Below are positions 9,270 through 17,700 of a DNA stretch of 64,000 bases, piece by piece. Location: contig NZ_CP123897.1 of the NCBI RefSeq assembly GCF_029910655.1, positions 930,001 through 994,000 of the forward strand. Direction: 5' to 3'. The DNA is from Methylomonas sp. UP202. GTDB taxonomy: Bacteria; Pseudomonadota; Gammaproteobacteria; Methylococcales; Methylomonadaceae. Each line of letters opens with the position of its first letter. The first letter of the stretch is position 1. The position numbers and the translations under genes are program-made. The notes beneath the pieces were generated by a model, which was given only the letters and a program-made list of their open reading frames with translations, was not told the DNA's origin and did no database searches.

Positions 9270-9713
9270 ATGGCCATTTACCAACACATATTACTGGCAG
9301 TCGATTTTTTCGAGGCCAACGATCAAGTCGTTCACAAGGCTAGCCAAATTGCCGAGCAGAACAATGCCAAGCTCAGCTTGGTTCACGTCGTCGACAATTT
9401 GCCGATTTCCGATCCGGCCGCCGACGCCATCATCCCATTCGATGTCGAATTGACCCAAGAGCTGATGGATGCCTGCAAACAACGCCTAATTAAACTCGGC
9501 GAGGAGTTGCGGGTGCCGGTCGAACGCCAATACCTGGAAATGGGTAGCCCGAAAATGGAAATCGTCCGGATTGCCGAGGAAAACCAGGCCGACTTGATCG
9601 TGGTCGGCTCGCACGGCCGGCACGGTTTGGCCCTGCTGCTCGGCTCTACCGCCAACGGCGTGTTGCACCACGCCAAATGCGACGTACTGGCGGTCAGGCT
9701 GGCGGATGATTGA
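9270..9713 (+). CDS. Universal stress protein, UspA family
   Basis: 147 residues covering one complete Usp domain. It begins YQHILLAVDFFEAND, the first strand and nucleotide-binding Asp. It ends GSHGRHGLALLLGSTANGV and CDVLAVRL, which carry the glycine-rich ATP-binding signature of this branch. These are small cytoplasmic dimers induced by stress or growth arrest. Its last 8 bases overlap cobU, so it is translationally linked to the cobalamin genes. AGAGAGAG precedes the start. Confidence 0.92.
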   Translation: MAIYQHILLAVDFFEANDQVVHKASQIAEQNNAKLSLVHVVDNLPISDPAADAIIPFDVELTQELMDACKQRLIKLGEELRVPVERQYLEMGSPKMEIVRIAEENQADLIVVGSHGRHGLALLLGSTANGVLHHAKCDVLAVRLADD

Positions 9714-10230
9714 ATTGGTGCTGGGCGGGGCGCGTTCAGGCAAGAGTCGCTATGCCGAAACGCGGGCCGCCGAATCGGGCTTGCCGGTGGTCTACGTGGC
9801 TACCGCCGAAGCCGGCGACGCCGAGATGCGCGAGCGCATCGCCCGCCATCGTCTAGATCGTCCCGCCGGCTGGGTGACCGTCGAGGAGCCGCTGGATCTG
9901 GCCGGTACGCTACGGGCCGCCGCCGCCGATCACTGCATTCTGGTCGATTGCCTGACGCTGTGGCTCAGCAATGCCTTGTTCGATAGTCGCGGCAATTTGC
10001 GGGCGGATCACTACTACCGCCACCGCGACGCGCTGTGCGAGACCTTGAGCTCGGTGCGGCGACGGGTGGTGATGGTCAGCAACGAAGTCGGTTACGGCGT
10101 GGTCGCCGCCGATCCGGCCACCCGCCGTTTCGTGGACGAGGCCGGTTTTTTGCATCAACGGCTGGCCGAAATCTGCGACCGGGTGACGTTGGTGGCGGCC
10201 GGTTTGCCGCTGGTTCTGAAATCGGCGTGA
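9706..10230 (+). CDS. cobU: Adenosylcobinamide kinase / adenosylcobinamide-phosphate guanylyltransferase
   Basis: 174 residues, the usual length for CobU/CobP. It phosphorylates adenosylcobinamide and then transfers GMP to give adenosylcobinamide-GDP, the activated corrin for lower-ligand attachment. The P-loop GGARSGKSRYAE starts at residue 6; WVTVEEPLDL, DCLTLWLSN and VSNEVGYGVV are family blocks. First gene of a tightly packed cobalamin set: it overlaps the stress protein gene and is followed 2 bases later by cobT. No cobalamin riboswitch was recognised upstream. Confidence 0.93.
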   Translation: MIELVLGGARSGKSRYAETRAAESGLPVVYVATAEAGDAEMRERIARHRLDRPAGWVTVEEPLDLAGTLRAAAADHCILVDCLTLWLSNALFDSRGNLRADHYYRHRDALCETLSSVRRRVVMVSNEVGYGVVAADPATRRFVDEAGFLHQRLAEICDRVTLVAAGLPLVLKSA

Positions 10231-10232
10231 GC

Positions 10233-11273
10233 ATGGATTGGATATTTCAAGCGCAGGCCCAGCCGGACCGGCGGCTGTTCGAGATCGCCGCCGCTCGGCA
10301 AACGCAATTGACCAAACCGCCCGGATCGTTGGGTGTGCTGGAGGAAAGCGCCGTGCGCTTGGCGGCTTTGCAGCGCCGGGAGCGGCCGAGCGTCGAACGG
10401 GTCTGGATCAGTGTGTTCGCCGCCGATCACGGCATCGCCGAGGCGGGCGTGTCGGCATTTCCGCAAGTGGTCACCCAGGAAATGGTCAAGAATTTCGCGG
10501 CCGGCGGCGCCGCGGTCAACGTATTGGCTCGCGCCCTCGGCGCGGACTTCGAAGTCGTCGATGTCGGTCTGGTGGCGCCGGTGGACGTGCCCGGCGTCGT
10601 CAATTGCCGCGCGGGTTCCGGTACGGCCAGCTTTTTGACGGCGCCGGCAATGAGTGCCGAGCAACTTGCGGTCGCGTTGTCCGCCGGCCGGGACGCGGTG
10701 GCACGAGCGCTGGCTGCCGGCGCCGAATTGTTCGTCGGCGGCGAAATGGGTATCGCCAATACCGCCAGTGCCAGCGCATTGGCCGCCGCCCGGCTGGGTT
10801 TGCCGGCCGCCGATTTAACCGGCGCCGGTACCGGTCTGAGCCCTGGGCAGATCGACAGGAAGGCGGCGGTCATCGAGCAGGCCTTGGCTTTTCACCGCGA
10901 GGCGTTGAGCTCGCCGCTGGCGATGTTGCAAATCCTGGGCGGTTTCGAAATCGCCGCGCTGACCGGTGCCTATCTGGCCGCGGCCCAGCAGGGTTTGCCG
11001 GTCGTCGTCGACGGCTTCATTAGCGGGGTGGCGGCCTTACTGGCCGCCGCGCTATGTCCGGGCTGCGCCGATTGGTTGTTCTTCGGCCACCGTTCGGCCG
11101 AAAAAGGTCACGTTCTGGTGTTGGAAGCGCTACACGCCAGGCCCTTGCTGGCGTTGGATTTGCGGCTGGGCGAAGCCAGCGGGGCGTTGATGGCGATACC
11201 GGTGTTGCAAATGGCTTGCCGCTTGCACAACGAGATGGCGACCTTCGCCCAGGCCGGCGTCAGTACCGCTTGA
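10233..11273 (+). CDS. cobT: Nicotinate-nucleotide-dimethylbenzimidazole phosphoribosyltransferase
   Basis: 346 residues from the ATG at 10233; the frame is open upstream inside cobU but the family start is MDWIFQ here. CobT makes alpha-ribazole phosphate from dimethylbenzimidazole and nicotinate mononucleotide. Family blocks are KPPGSLG near 30, FAADHGIAE, GEMGIANTASASAL and LRLGEASGA near the end, the last carrying the conserved catalytic Glu. It acts with CobU and CobS to build the nucleotide loop of B12. BluB, which supplies the base, is encoded three genes later. Confidence 0.94.
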   Translation: MDWIFQAQAQPDRRLFEIAAARQTQLTKPPGSLGVLEESAVRLAALQRRERPSVERVWISVFAADHGIAEAGVSAFPQVVTQEMVKNFAAGGAAVNVLARALGADFEVVDVGLVAPVDVPGVVNCRAGSGTASFLTAPAMSAEQLAVALSAGRDAVARALAAGAELFVGGEMGIANTASASALAAARLGLPAADLTGAGTGLSPGQIDRKAAVIEQALAFHREALSSPLAMLQILGGFEIAALTGAYLAAAQQGLPVVVDGFISGVAALLAAALCPGCADWLFFGHRSAEKGHVLVLEALHARPLLALDLRLGEASGALMAIPVLQMACRLHNEMATFAQAGVSTA

Positions 11274-11454
11274 TGCCGGCGGAACGCCAGCCGTGGCGGC
11301 CGGGCGGCGTTTCCCGTATCATGAGCGGCCGAAAACGCCAGGGCTGATCCGGCGTTTTCGGCTACCGGGTCGGACTCCGACCTGCTTCATAAGAATAAAC
11401 CCGCCCGAGAGCCCGATGCGGCGTATTCGAGGCGGCGAGAACCGGGTTAACGAC

Positions 11455-11868
11455 ATGCTAGGACATATAGAGAGTTACGACGCCGATTGCCAAACCGGCG
11501 TTATCAAAGCCAAAGACCAATTTTACGAGTTTCATATCGAGCAATGGCAATCCGACGCGCCGCCCAAGTCCGGCGACGACGTGGATTTCGATTTCGAGGA
11601 CGACAAAGTCACCGAAGTCAGTCTGGTCGGTGCCTATCTGATGGAATCCCAACCGGTGAAAAGCCGGATAGTGGCCGGTTTGTTGGGTATCTCGCTGGGT
11701 GCGGTCGGTTTGCACCGCATCTATTTGGGCTTTTACACGATAGGTATCGTACAGATTCTGGTGACCTTGGCGACCGGCGGTTACGGCGTGATGTGGGGCT
11801 TCATCGAGGGCGTGCTGATCCTGACCGGACATATTTTCAAAGACGCCAAGGGCAGGCACCTGAAATAA
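11455..11868 (+). CDS. Cold-shock-like / TM2 domain membrane protein
   Basis: 137 residues from ATG 11455; an alternative ATG at 11416 would add 13 basic residues. The N-terminus (about 1-58) resembles a cold-shock OB fold (GHIESYDADCQTGVIKAKD). The C-terminal 70 residues are a TM2 domain: two membrane helices joined by GAVGLHRIYLG, with the typical HRxYLG turn, and a Trp-Gly in helix 2. Such fusions occur in many gammaproteobacteria with no assigned role. It sits between cobT and cobS, two bases before cobS, so it is probably co-transcribed, but nothing in it suggests corrin chemistry. Confidence 0.8.
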   Translation: MLGHIESYDADCQTGVIKAKDQFYEFHIEQWQSDAPPKSGDDVDFDFEDDKVTEVSLVGAYLMESQPVKSRIVAGLLGISLGAVGLHRIYLGFYTIGIVQILVTLATGGYGVMWGFIEGVLILTGHIFKDAKGRHLK

Positions 11869-11870
11869 CC

Positions 11871-12587
11871 GTGCGAGCGTTCTGGCTGGCCTGGCAATTT
11901 CTGACCCGGTTTCCGGTCCCGGCGGTTGGGTTCGACGGACCGACGGCCGGCCGATCCTTGCTTTGCTATCCGTTGGTCGGTTTGCTGCTCGGCGGCTTGT
12001 TGAGCGGGTTGGCGGCCTCGTTGACCGGAACGCCGGCCTACTTGCTGGCGGGCATCTTGTTGACGGCTTGGGTACTGGCGACCGGCGCGCTGCATTTGGA
12101 CGGTTTGGCCGATTGCGCGGATGCCTGGGTCGGCGGCCACGGCGACCGCGAACGCAGTTTGCGCATTATGAAAGATCCGGCCGCCGGGCCGGTGGCGGTC
12201 TGTTTGCTGGTGTTAATCCTGTTGCTGAAATGGGCGGCGCTGACGGCGCTGTTGGAACGGCATGATCCGTCACCGCTATGGACCGCGCCGTTGCTGGGGC
12301 GCACGGCGATTTTGCTGCTCATGTTGACCGCCGAGTACGTCAGCCCAGCCGGGTTGGCGGCGACCTGGCTGGCGCATGCCGATTTCCGGGCGATGCGCTG
12401 GACCGTCGGCGCGGCGCTGTTGTTGGCGTTGGGCCTGTCGGGCTGGCTGCCGCTGCTCGCGGCCGGTCTGGTGCTGTGGTGGCTGCGGCGCGCGGCGCTG
12501 GCCCGTTTGGGCGGCGTGACCGGCGACGTGTACGGTGCCGCCGTCGAATTGGTCGAAACGACGGTATTGCTGGCGGTGGCCTTGTGA
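11871..12587 (+). CDS. cobS: Adenosylcobinamide-GDP ribazoletransferase (cobalamin synthase)
   Basis: 238 residues from a GTG start two bases after the previous stop; the family typically begins FxxAxxFLTRxPVP, seen here as FWLAWQFLTRFPVP. It joins adenosylcobinamide-GDP to alpha-ribazole (phosphate) in the inner membrane. The signature LHLDGLADCADAW near 65-78, the nearby GDRERSLRIMKDP and at least five hydrophobic segments are present. The last codons overlap the bluB start as GTGA, a sign of translational coupling. Confidence 0.93.
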   Translation: MRAFWLAWQFLTRFPVPAVGFDGPTAGRSLLCYPLVGLLLGGLLSGLAASLTGTPAYLLAGILLTAWVLATGALHLDGLADCADAWVGGHGDRERSLRIMKDPAAGPVAVCLLVLILLLKWAALTALLERHDPSPLWTAPLLGRTAILLLMLTAEYVSPAGLAATWLAHADFRAMRWTVGAALLLALGLSGWLPLLAAGLVLWWLRRAALARLGGVTGDVYGAAVELVETTVLLAVAL

Positions 12588-13273
12588 ATCGGCCCGTGCC
12601 GATTAGTGAATCCGGCGAAACCGGCGCGGCTTCGGCTTTCAGTGCGGCCGAAATTGCCGGCGTTTACCGGGTGATCGCCGAGCGTCGCGATATGCGCCAT
12701 TTTCTGTCCGATCCGGTCGATCCGGCCTTACTGGCCCGCTTGCTGCAAGCCGCGCATCAAGCCGGCAGCGTCGGTCTGATGCAACCCTGGCGCTTTATTC
12801 GCATCACCGATACCACATTGCGGCAGCGCATTCACGACCTGGTCGAACAAGAACGCGTCGCCACCGCCGAGGCGTTGGCCGAACGCCGCGACGAATTCAT
12901 GCGTTTGAAGGTGGAGGGTATCCTCGATTGCGGCGAATTGCTGGTGGTGGCCTTGCCGGATCGGCGCGAGCGGCATATCTTCGGCCGGCGCACCCTACCG
13001 GAAATGGATGTGGCGTCGGCGGCCTGCGCGATACAAAACCTGTGGTTGGCGGCCCGCGCCGAAGGCCTCGGCATGGGCTGGGTGTCGTTGTTCGATCCGG
13101 CGGCGTTGGCGGCCTTGCTGAATATGCCGGCCGGCGCCAAGCCGATCGCGATTTTGTGTTTGGGCCACGTCGCCGAGTTTTACCCCAAGCCGATGTTGGA
13201 ACTGGAAAACTGGGCGACGCCGCAAGCCTTGTCGGCGTTGGTCTGGGAAAACGCTTGGCAAGATGATCCCTAA
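12584..13273 (+). CDS. bluB: 5,6-dimethylbenzimidazole synthase
   Basis: 229 residues from a GTG that overlaps the cobS stop. BluB uses reduced FMN and oxygen to cannibalise the flavin into dimethylbenzimidazole, the lower ligand of B12, so the host must meet oxygen. Nitroreductase-fold motifs are [11 protein letters not shown] near 28, GLMQPWRFI, the helix [22 protein letters not shown], and FYPKPMLE near the C-terminus. It overlaps cobQ by 11 bases. With cobT and cobU this gives a complete route for the base and its activation. Confidence 0.92.
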   Translation: MNRPVPISESGETGAASAFSAAEIAGVYRVIAERRDMRHFLSDPVDPALLARLLQAAHQAGSVGLMQPWRFIRITDTTLRQRIHDLVEQERVATAEALAERRDEFMRLKVEGILDCGELLVVALPDRRERHIFGRRTLPEMDVASAACAIQNLWLAARAEGLGMGWVSLFDPAALAALLNMPAGAKPIAILCLGHVAEFYPKPMLELENWATPQALSALVWENAWQDDP

Positions 13274-14726
13274 AGCCTTGATGGTGCAAGGCACCACTTC
13301 CGATGCCGGTAAGAGCACGCTGGTGACGGCGCTGTGCCGTTACTACCGGCGCCAGGGCGTGGCGGTGGCGCCGTTCAAGCCGCAAAATATGGCCTTGAAC
13401 AGCGCGGTGACGGTGGACGGCGGCGAAATCGGCCGCGCCCAGGCGGTGCAGGCCGCCGCGTGCGGCTTGCCGCCGCATAGCGACATGAATCCGGTGCTGC
13501 TGAAGCCCCATTCCGATACCGGCGCTCAGGTCATCATTCACGGCCGGGTACTGGCCAACCAGTCCGCCGCGCAATATCACGATTACAAGACGGTGGCGAT
13601 GCAGGCGGTGTTGGCCTCCTGGCGGCGTTTGACCGGACAATATCAAGCGGTGATCGTCGAAGGTGCCGGCAGTCCGGCCGAAATCAATTTGCGGGCCGGC
13701 GATATCGCCAATATGGGTTTCGCCGAAGCGGTCGACTGTCCGGTCATCTTGATCGCCGACATCGATCGCGGCGGGGTGTTCGCCCACATTGTCGGTACTT
13801 TGGCGCTGTTGAGCGAAAGCGAGCGGCGGCGAGTCATCGGCTTCGTGATCAACCGGTTTCGCGGCGACATCGGGCTGCTGCAACCCGGCTTGGACTGGTT
13901 GGAAGCCGAAACCGGCAAGCCGGTACTGGCGGTGTTGCCTTATTTGCCCGATTTGTTCCTGGAGGCCGAGGACGCCTTGTCCAGCCGGCATGCCCGCGGC
14001 AGCGGTGCACGGCCGTTCGACATCGTCGTGCCGCATCTGCCCAGCTTCAGCAACCATACCGACTTCGATCCGTTACAACTGCATCCCGGCGTGCGGGTGC
14101 GTTTCGCCAAATCGCCCGAGCGGATCGGCGGCGCCGATTTAGTGGTGCTGCCGGGCAGTAAGGCGGTGCGCCGCGACTTGGCGCGTTTGCGGGCGATGGG
14201 CTGGGATACCTTCATCCAACGCCATTTGCGCTATGGCGGCAAACTGCTGGGTATTTGCGGCGGCTTTCAAATGCTGGGCCGGGCAATACACGACCCGCTC
14301 GGCATTGAGGGCGAGCCGGGTAGCGTGGCCGGTCTGGGCCTGTTGGACATCGAGACCGAGCTGGCGCCGGACAAATGCCTGCGCCAAACCGGCGGCCGAC
14401 TGGCCGGCACAGAAACAGCCGTGGCGGGCTATGAAATTCATATGGGCGTCAGTCGCGGACCGGGCTTGGCGCACCCGCTGTTGGAATTGGCGGCCGGCCC
14501 GGACGGTGCCGTGTCGGCCGACGGCCAGGTGGCCGGTACTTATTTGCACGGCTTGTTCGATTTGCCGGCGGCGGCCGATGCCTTACTCGCCTGGGCCGGT
14601 TACGCCGACGCCGGCGCGGTGGATTTGGCGGCCTTGCGCGAGGCGGGTATCGACAGCCTGGCCGACTGTCTGGCCGAGCATTTCGATTTCGCCAAACTGA
14701 CCGAGGGATTGCGCGAGTTTGGTTGA
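13263..14726 (+). CDS. cobQ: Adenosylcobyric acid synthase (glutamine-hydrolysing)
   Basis: 487 residues, normal for CobQ. It amidates four side chains of adenosylcobyrinic acid diamide. The N-terminal ATP-binding domain starts [15 protein letters not shown] and has [12 protein letters not shown]. The C-terminal glutamine amidotransferase domain has the nucleophile Cys in [12 protein letters not shown] and the His in GTYLHGLF. It is the last gene of the cobalamin group. Only six bases separate it from the convergent giant sensor gene, and no terminator hairpin is visible between them. Confidence 0.94.
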   Translation: MIPKALMVQGTTSDAGKSTLVTALCRYYRRQGVAVAPFKPQNMALNSAVTVDGGEIGRAQAVQAAACGLPPHSDMNPVLLKPHSDTGAQVIIHGRVLANQSAAQYHDYKTVAMQAVLASWRRLTGQYQAVIVEGAGSPAEINLRAGDIANMGFAEAVDCPVILIADIDRGGVFAHIVGTLALLSESERRRVIGFVINRFRGDIGLLQPGLDWLEAETGKPVLAVLPYLPDLFLEAEDALSSRHARGSGARPFDIVVPHLPSFSNHTDFDPLQLHPGVRVRFAKSPERIGGADLVVLPGSKAVRRDLARLRAMGWDTFIQRHLRYGGKLLGICGGFQMLGRAIHDPLGIEGEPGSVAGLGLLDIETELAPDKCLRQTGGRLAGTETAVAGYEIHMGVSRGPGLAHPLLELAAGPDGAVSADGQVAGTYLHGLFDLPAAADALLAWAGYADAGAVDLAALREAGIDSLADCLAEHFDFAKLTEGLREFG

Positions 14727-14732
14727 GTCCGC

Positions 14733-17700
14733 TTAGATGTAAAGCTCCAGTTGTTCCAAGAGCTGGATGATATCCAGGTTGGCGTTCAACAAACGTTGGT
14801 AGGTCTCGCCGGTCAGCGCGGGCCGTCCCTGTTGGTGTTCCCGCAACACTTGTTCGGCCAGCAAGGTTTGACGGGCTTGGGCTTGCGCCAGTTTGCCCAG
14901 CAAACGGCGGTCGGCGCTGGTTTCCAGTTCCAAGCGTTCCAGCCATTTGTTCATGTGCGATTTTTTCTGGATCAAGGTCGGCCAATAGCCGCCGTTGTCG
15001 GCCGGCGCGCGCAAATAGGCTTCCAGACGGCGCAACCAATATTGTTGCTGCAATTTCAGCAGCGACAACTGGACGCGACCGGGATGCAGCGGGTTCCGCG
15101 CGCTGGCGGTCCAGGCCGGGTAGTTGCGGTAATCGCGGATCCAGTCGGCCAGTGCCGTGGCCGGCATGGGCCGGGCGATGCCGAAGCCTTGGGCCAAATG
15201 GCAGCCTAGATGGATCAGAAACACGCCGTGTTCAATGTCTTCGACGCCCTCGGCGACTACGTCGCGCTTGAAGGCTCTGGCTAAGGCGATCACGCTTTCG
15301 ACGATCGATAAGTCGTCCGGGTCGTCGATCATGCCGCGCACAAAGCTTTGGTCGATCTTGACCGCGCTAATGGTTAAGTGCCGCAAATGGGTCAGCGACG
15401 AATAGCCGGTGCCGAAGTCGTCCAGCACGCAGGGTATGCCCAGGTCGTGATAGCACTGCTTCAAGACTTCGCCGACCGAGATCAGGTCGTCGAGCACGCT
15501 GCTTTCCAACACTTCCAGTTCCAATTGCCGCGAAGAAATACCCGGATGGGCCGCCAGCAATTGCTCCAACTCCGGCACGAATCGCGGCCATTGCAAATGG
15601 CGCGGCGAGACGTTGACGCTGATCTGCAGCTTGAGACCGGTGTCTTGCCAGCGCTGCAATTCGGCGAAGGCGCTTCTTATTACCCAGTTGCTGATGTCGA
15701 TTTCCAACGGATGACCTTCGACGATGGGCAGGAATTCAGCCGGTGCCAGCAAGCCCCGCTCCGGATGTTGCCAGCGGATTAGCGCTTCGGCGCCGACCAC
15801 TTCGCCGCTAGCCAGATTGACTTTGGGTTGGTAATACAGGCGGAACTGACCTTGTTCGAGCGCGGCGCCGATTTCCCGCAACGCCAGTTCCAGCCGGTTC
15901 GGCGGCGCCGACTTCCGCTCCGGCAACTCGGCAAGTTCGTCGTAGAGGCGGTAGCAGTTGCGGCCGGCCAGTTTAGCCTGATACATCGCGTGATCGGCGT
16001 GGCGCAGCAGAAGGTCGGGTTCTTCGCGGTCGAGCGGATAGATCGTTACGCCGCTGCTGGCGGCGATCCGGACCGGACCGGCCGCCAGCTCGAAGGGTTC
16101 CGCGATGGCTTGATGGATGCGTTTTAACGTGTCTTCGCATTGCGATACCGATTGCAGGTTTTCGAACAGCAGCGCGAATTCGTCGCCGCCCAATCGGCAT
16201 ACGGTGTCGCCCTCGCGCAGATTTTGACGGATGCGCTTGGCGACTTGTACCAGCAATTGGTCGCCGGCTTCGTGGCCGTAGCCGTCGTTGACCTGTTTGA
16301 AGCCGTCCAGATCCAGGTAACAGACCGCCAGCAAGCATTCCGAGCGCTTGCTGTGGGCGATCGCCTGAGCAAAGCGATCGCCGAACAGCGCCCGGTTGGG
16401 CAGCTGGGTCAGAACGTCGTAGTGAGCCAATACTTCCAATGCTTGTTGTTGGTGCTTGGTATCGGTAATGTCGGAAAACAGGCCGATGTAATGGACGATC
16501 TTGCCGGCATCGTCGCGCAACGCCGAAATCGTCAGTAGCTCGGCGTAGCAGTCGCCGTTTTTGCGCCGGTTCCAGATTTCGCCCTGCCAATGGCCGTTGT
16601 CGGTCAACGCCTGCCACATCTCGGCGAAAAACTCGTCGGGCTGCTTGTCTGACTTCAGCAGGCGCGGGTTGAGGCCGAGCACTTCGGCGCGGTCGTAGCC
16701 GGTGATGGCGGTGAACGCGGCGTTGACATCGATAATATTGGCTTCGGTATCGGTGATGACGATACCTTCGTGCGCGTCGGAAAACACCCGTGCCCACAGC
16801 CGCTGCTTTTCCTCGGCCGCCTTGCGTTCGCTGATGTCGTGGACGATGCCGCGCATCCGTAGCGGTTTGCCCTCGCTGTCGCGTTCGGCCTGGCCGACCG
16901 AACGCATCCAGCGTTTTTGACCGTCGGCGTCCACGATCCGGTACTCGACATCGTATTTCGCGCCGGTTTCCAGGTGAGCGCGGGTCGCGGCCAGCACCGC
17001 CGGCCGGTCCTCGACATGCACCGCCGCCAAAAAATCGCCCCAACTGTGCTGCGCGGTTTTCGGAAAGCCCAGGCTGCCGGTGACGATCTCGGACCAAAAC
17101 TGCCGGCCGGTCAGCAACTCCGCTTCCCAGATGCCGATGCCGCCGTAGATCTGGCTCATCCGGAAACGTTCCTCGCTCTGCGTCAGCGCCAGTTCGGTTT
17201 GTTTGCGCTCGGTGATGTCCTGCACCAGTACCACGAAACGGTCGGTGTCGGCCTTGTAGCTGTCGATCGCGTACCAGCGGCCGATTTCCTCGACGCGGTT
17301 TTCGAAATGACGCGGTTCGCCGCTGGTTTCCAGGTCGTCGAAGCTGGCGATCCACGGGCAGTGGGTGTCCGGCAGCAGTTGCCGGACGGTTTTGTTCAGC
17401 CATTCTTGCCGGGCGATGCCGGTCATGCGTTCGAAGGCCGGGTTGATGTCGAGATAGCGGTAATCGACGATCTTGCCGGCGGCATCGCGAATCACTTGGT
17501 GCAGCGCGAATCCGAGCGACATGTTGGTGTAGAGCAGCGCCAATTCGGCTTGGCTGCGCTTGCGAGCCTTGACCTCGCGGTTCAGCCGATACAGCCAATA
17601 ACCGACCAGGGCAAAGGTCAGGATGGCCGGCAAGCCCCATTTGAACAGAGTTTCCGGGCGGATGCCTTGCTCGATTTTCAGGCCCAGCCAGCGGTTGACG

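Noticed and set aside
9100-9706. Cobalamin riboswitch before the cob genes
   Set aside because: I looked for the B12 box (GCCACTG-type) upstream of the stress protein gene and cobU and found no convincing match; cobU overlaps the preceding gene, leaving no leader.
15973-17640. 555-residue minus-strand frame inside the giant sensor gene
   Set aside because: It lies in another frame of the same strand, is very rich in Arg and Pro, has no domain, and the sensor gene explains the region fully.
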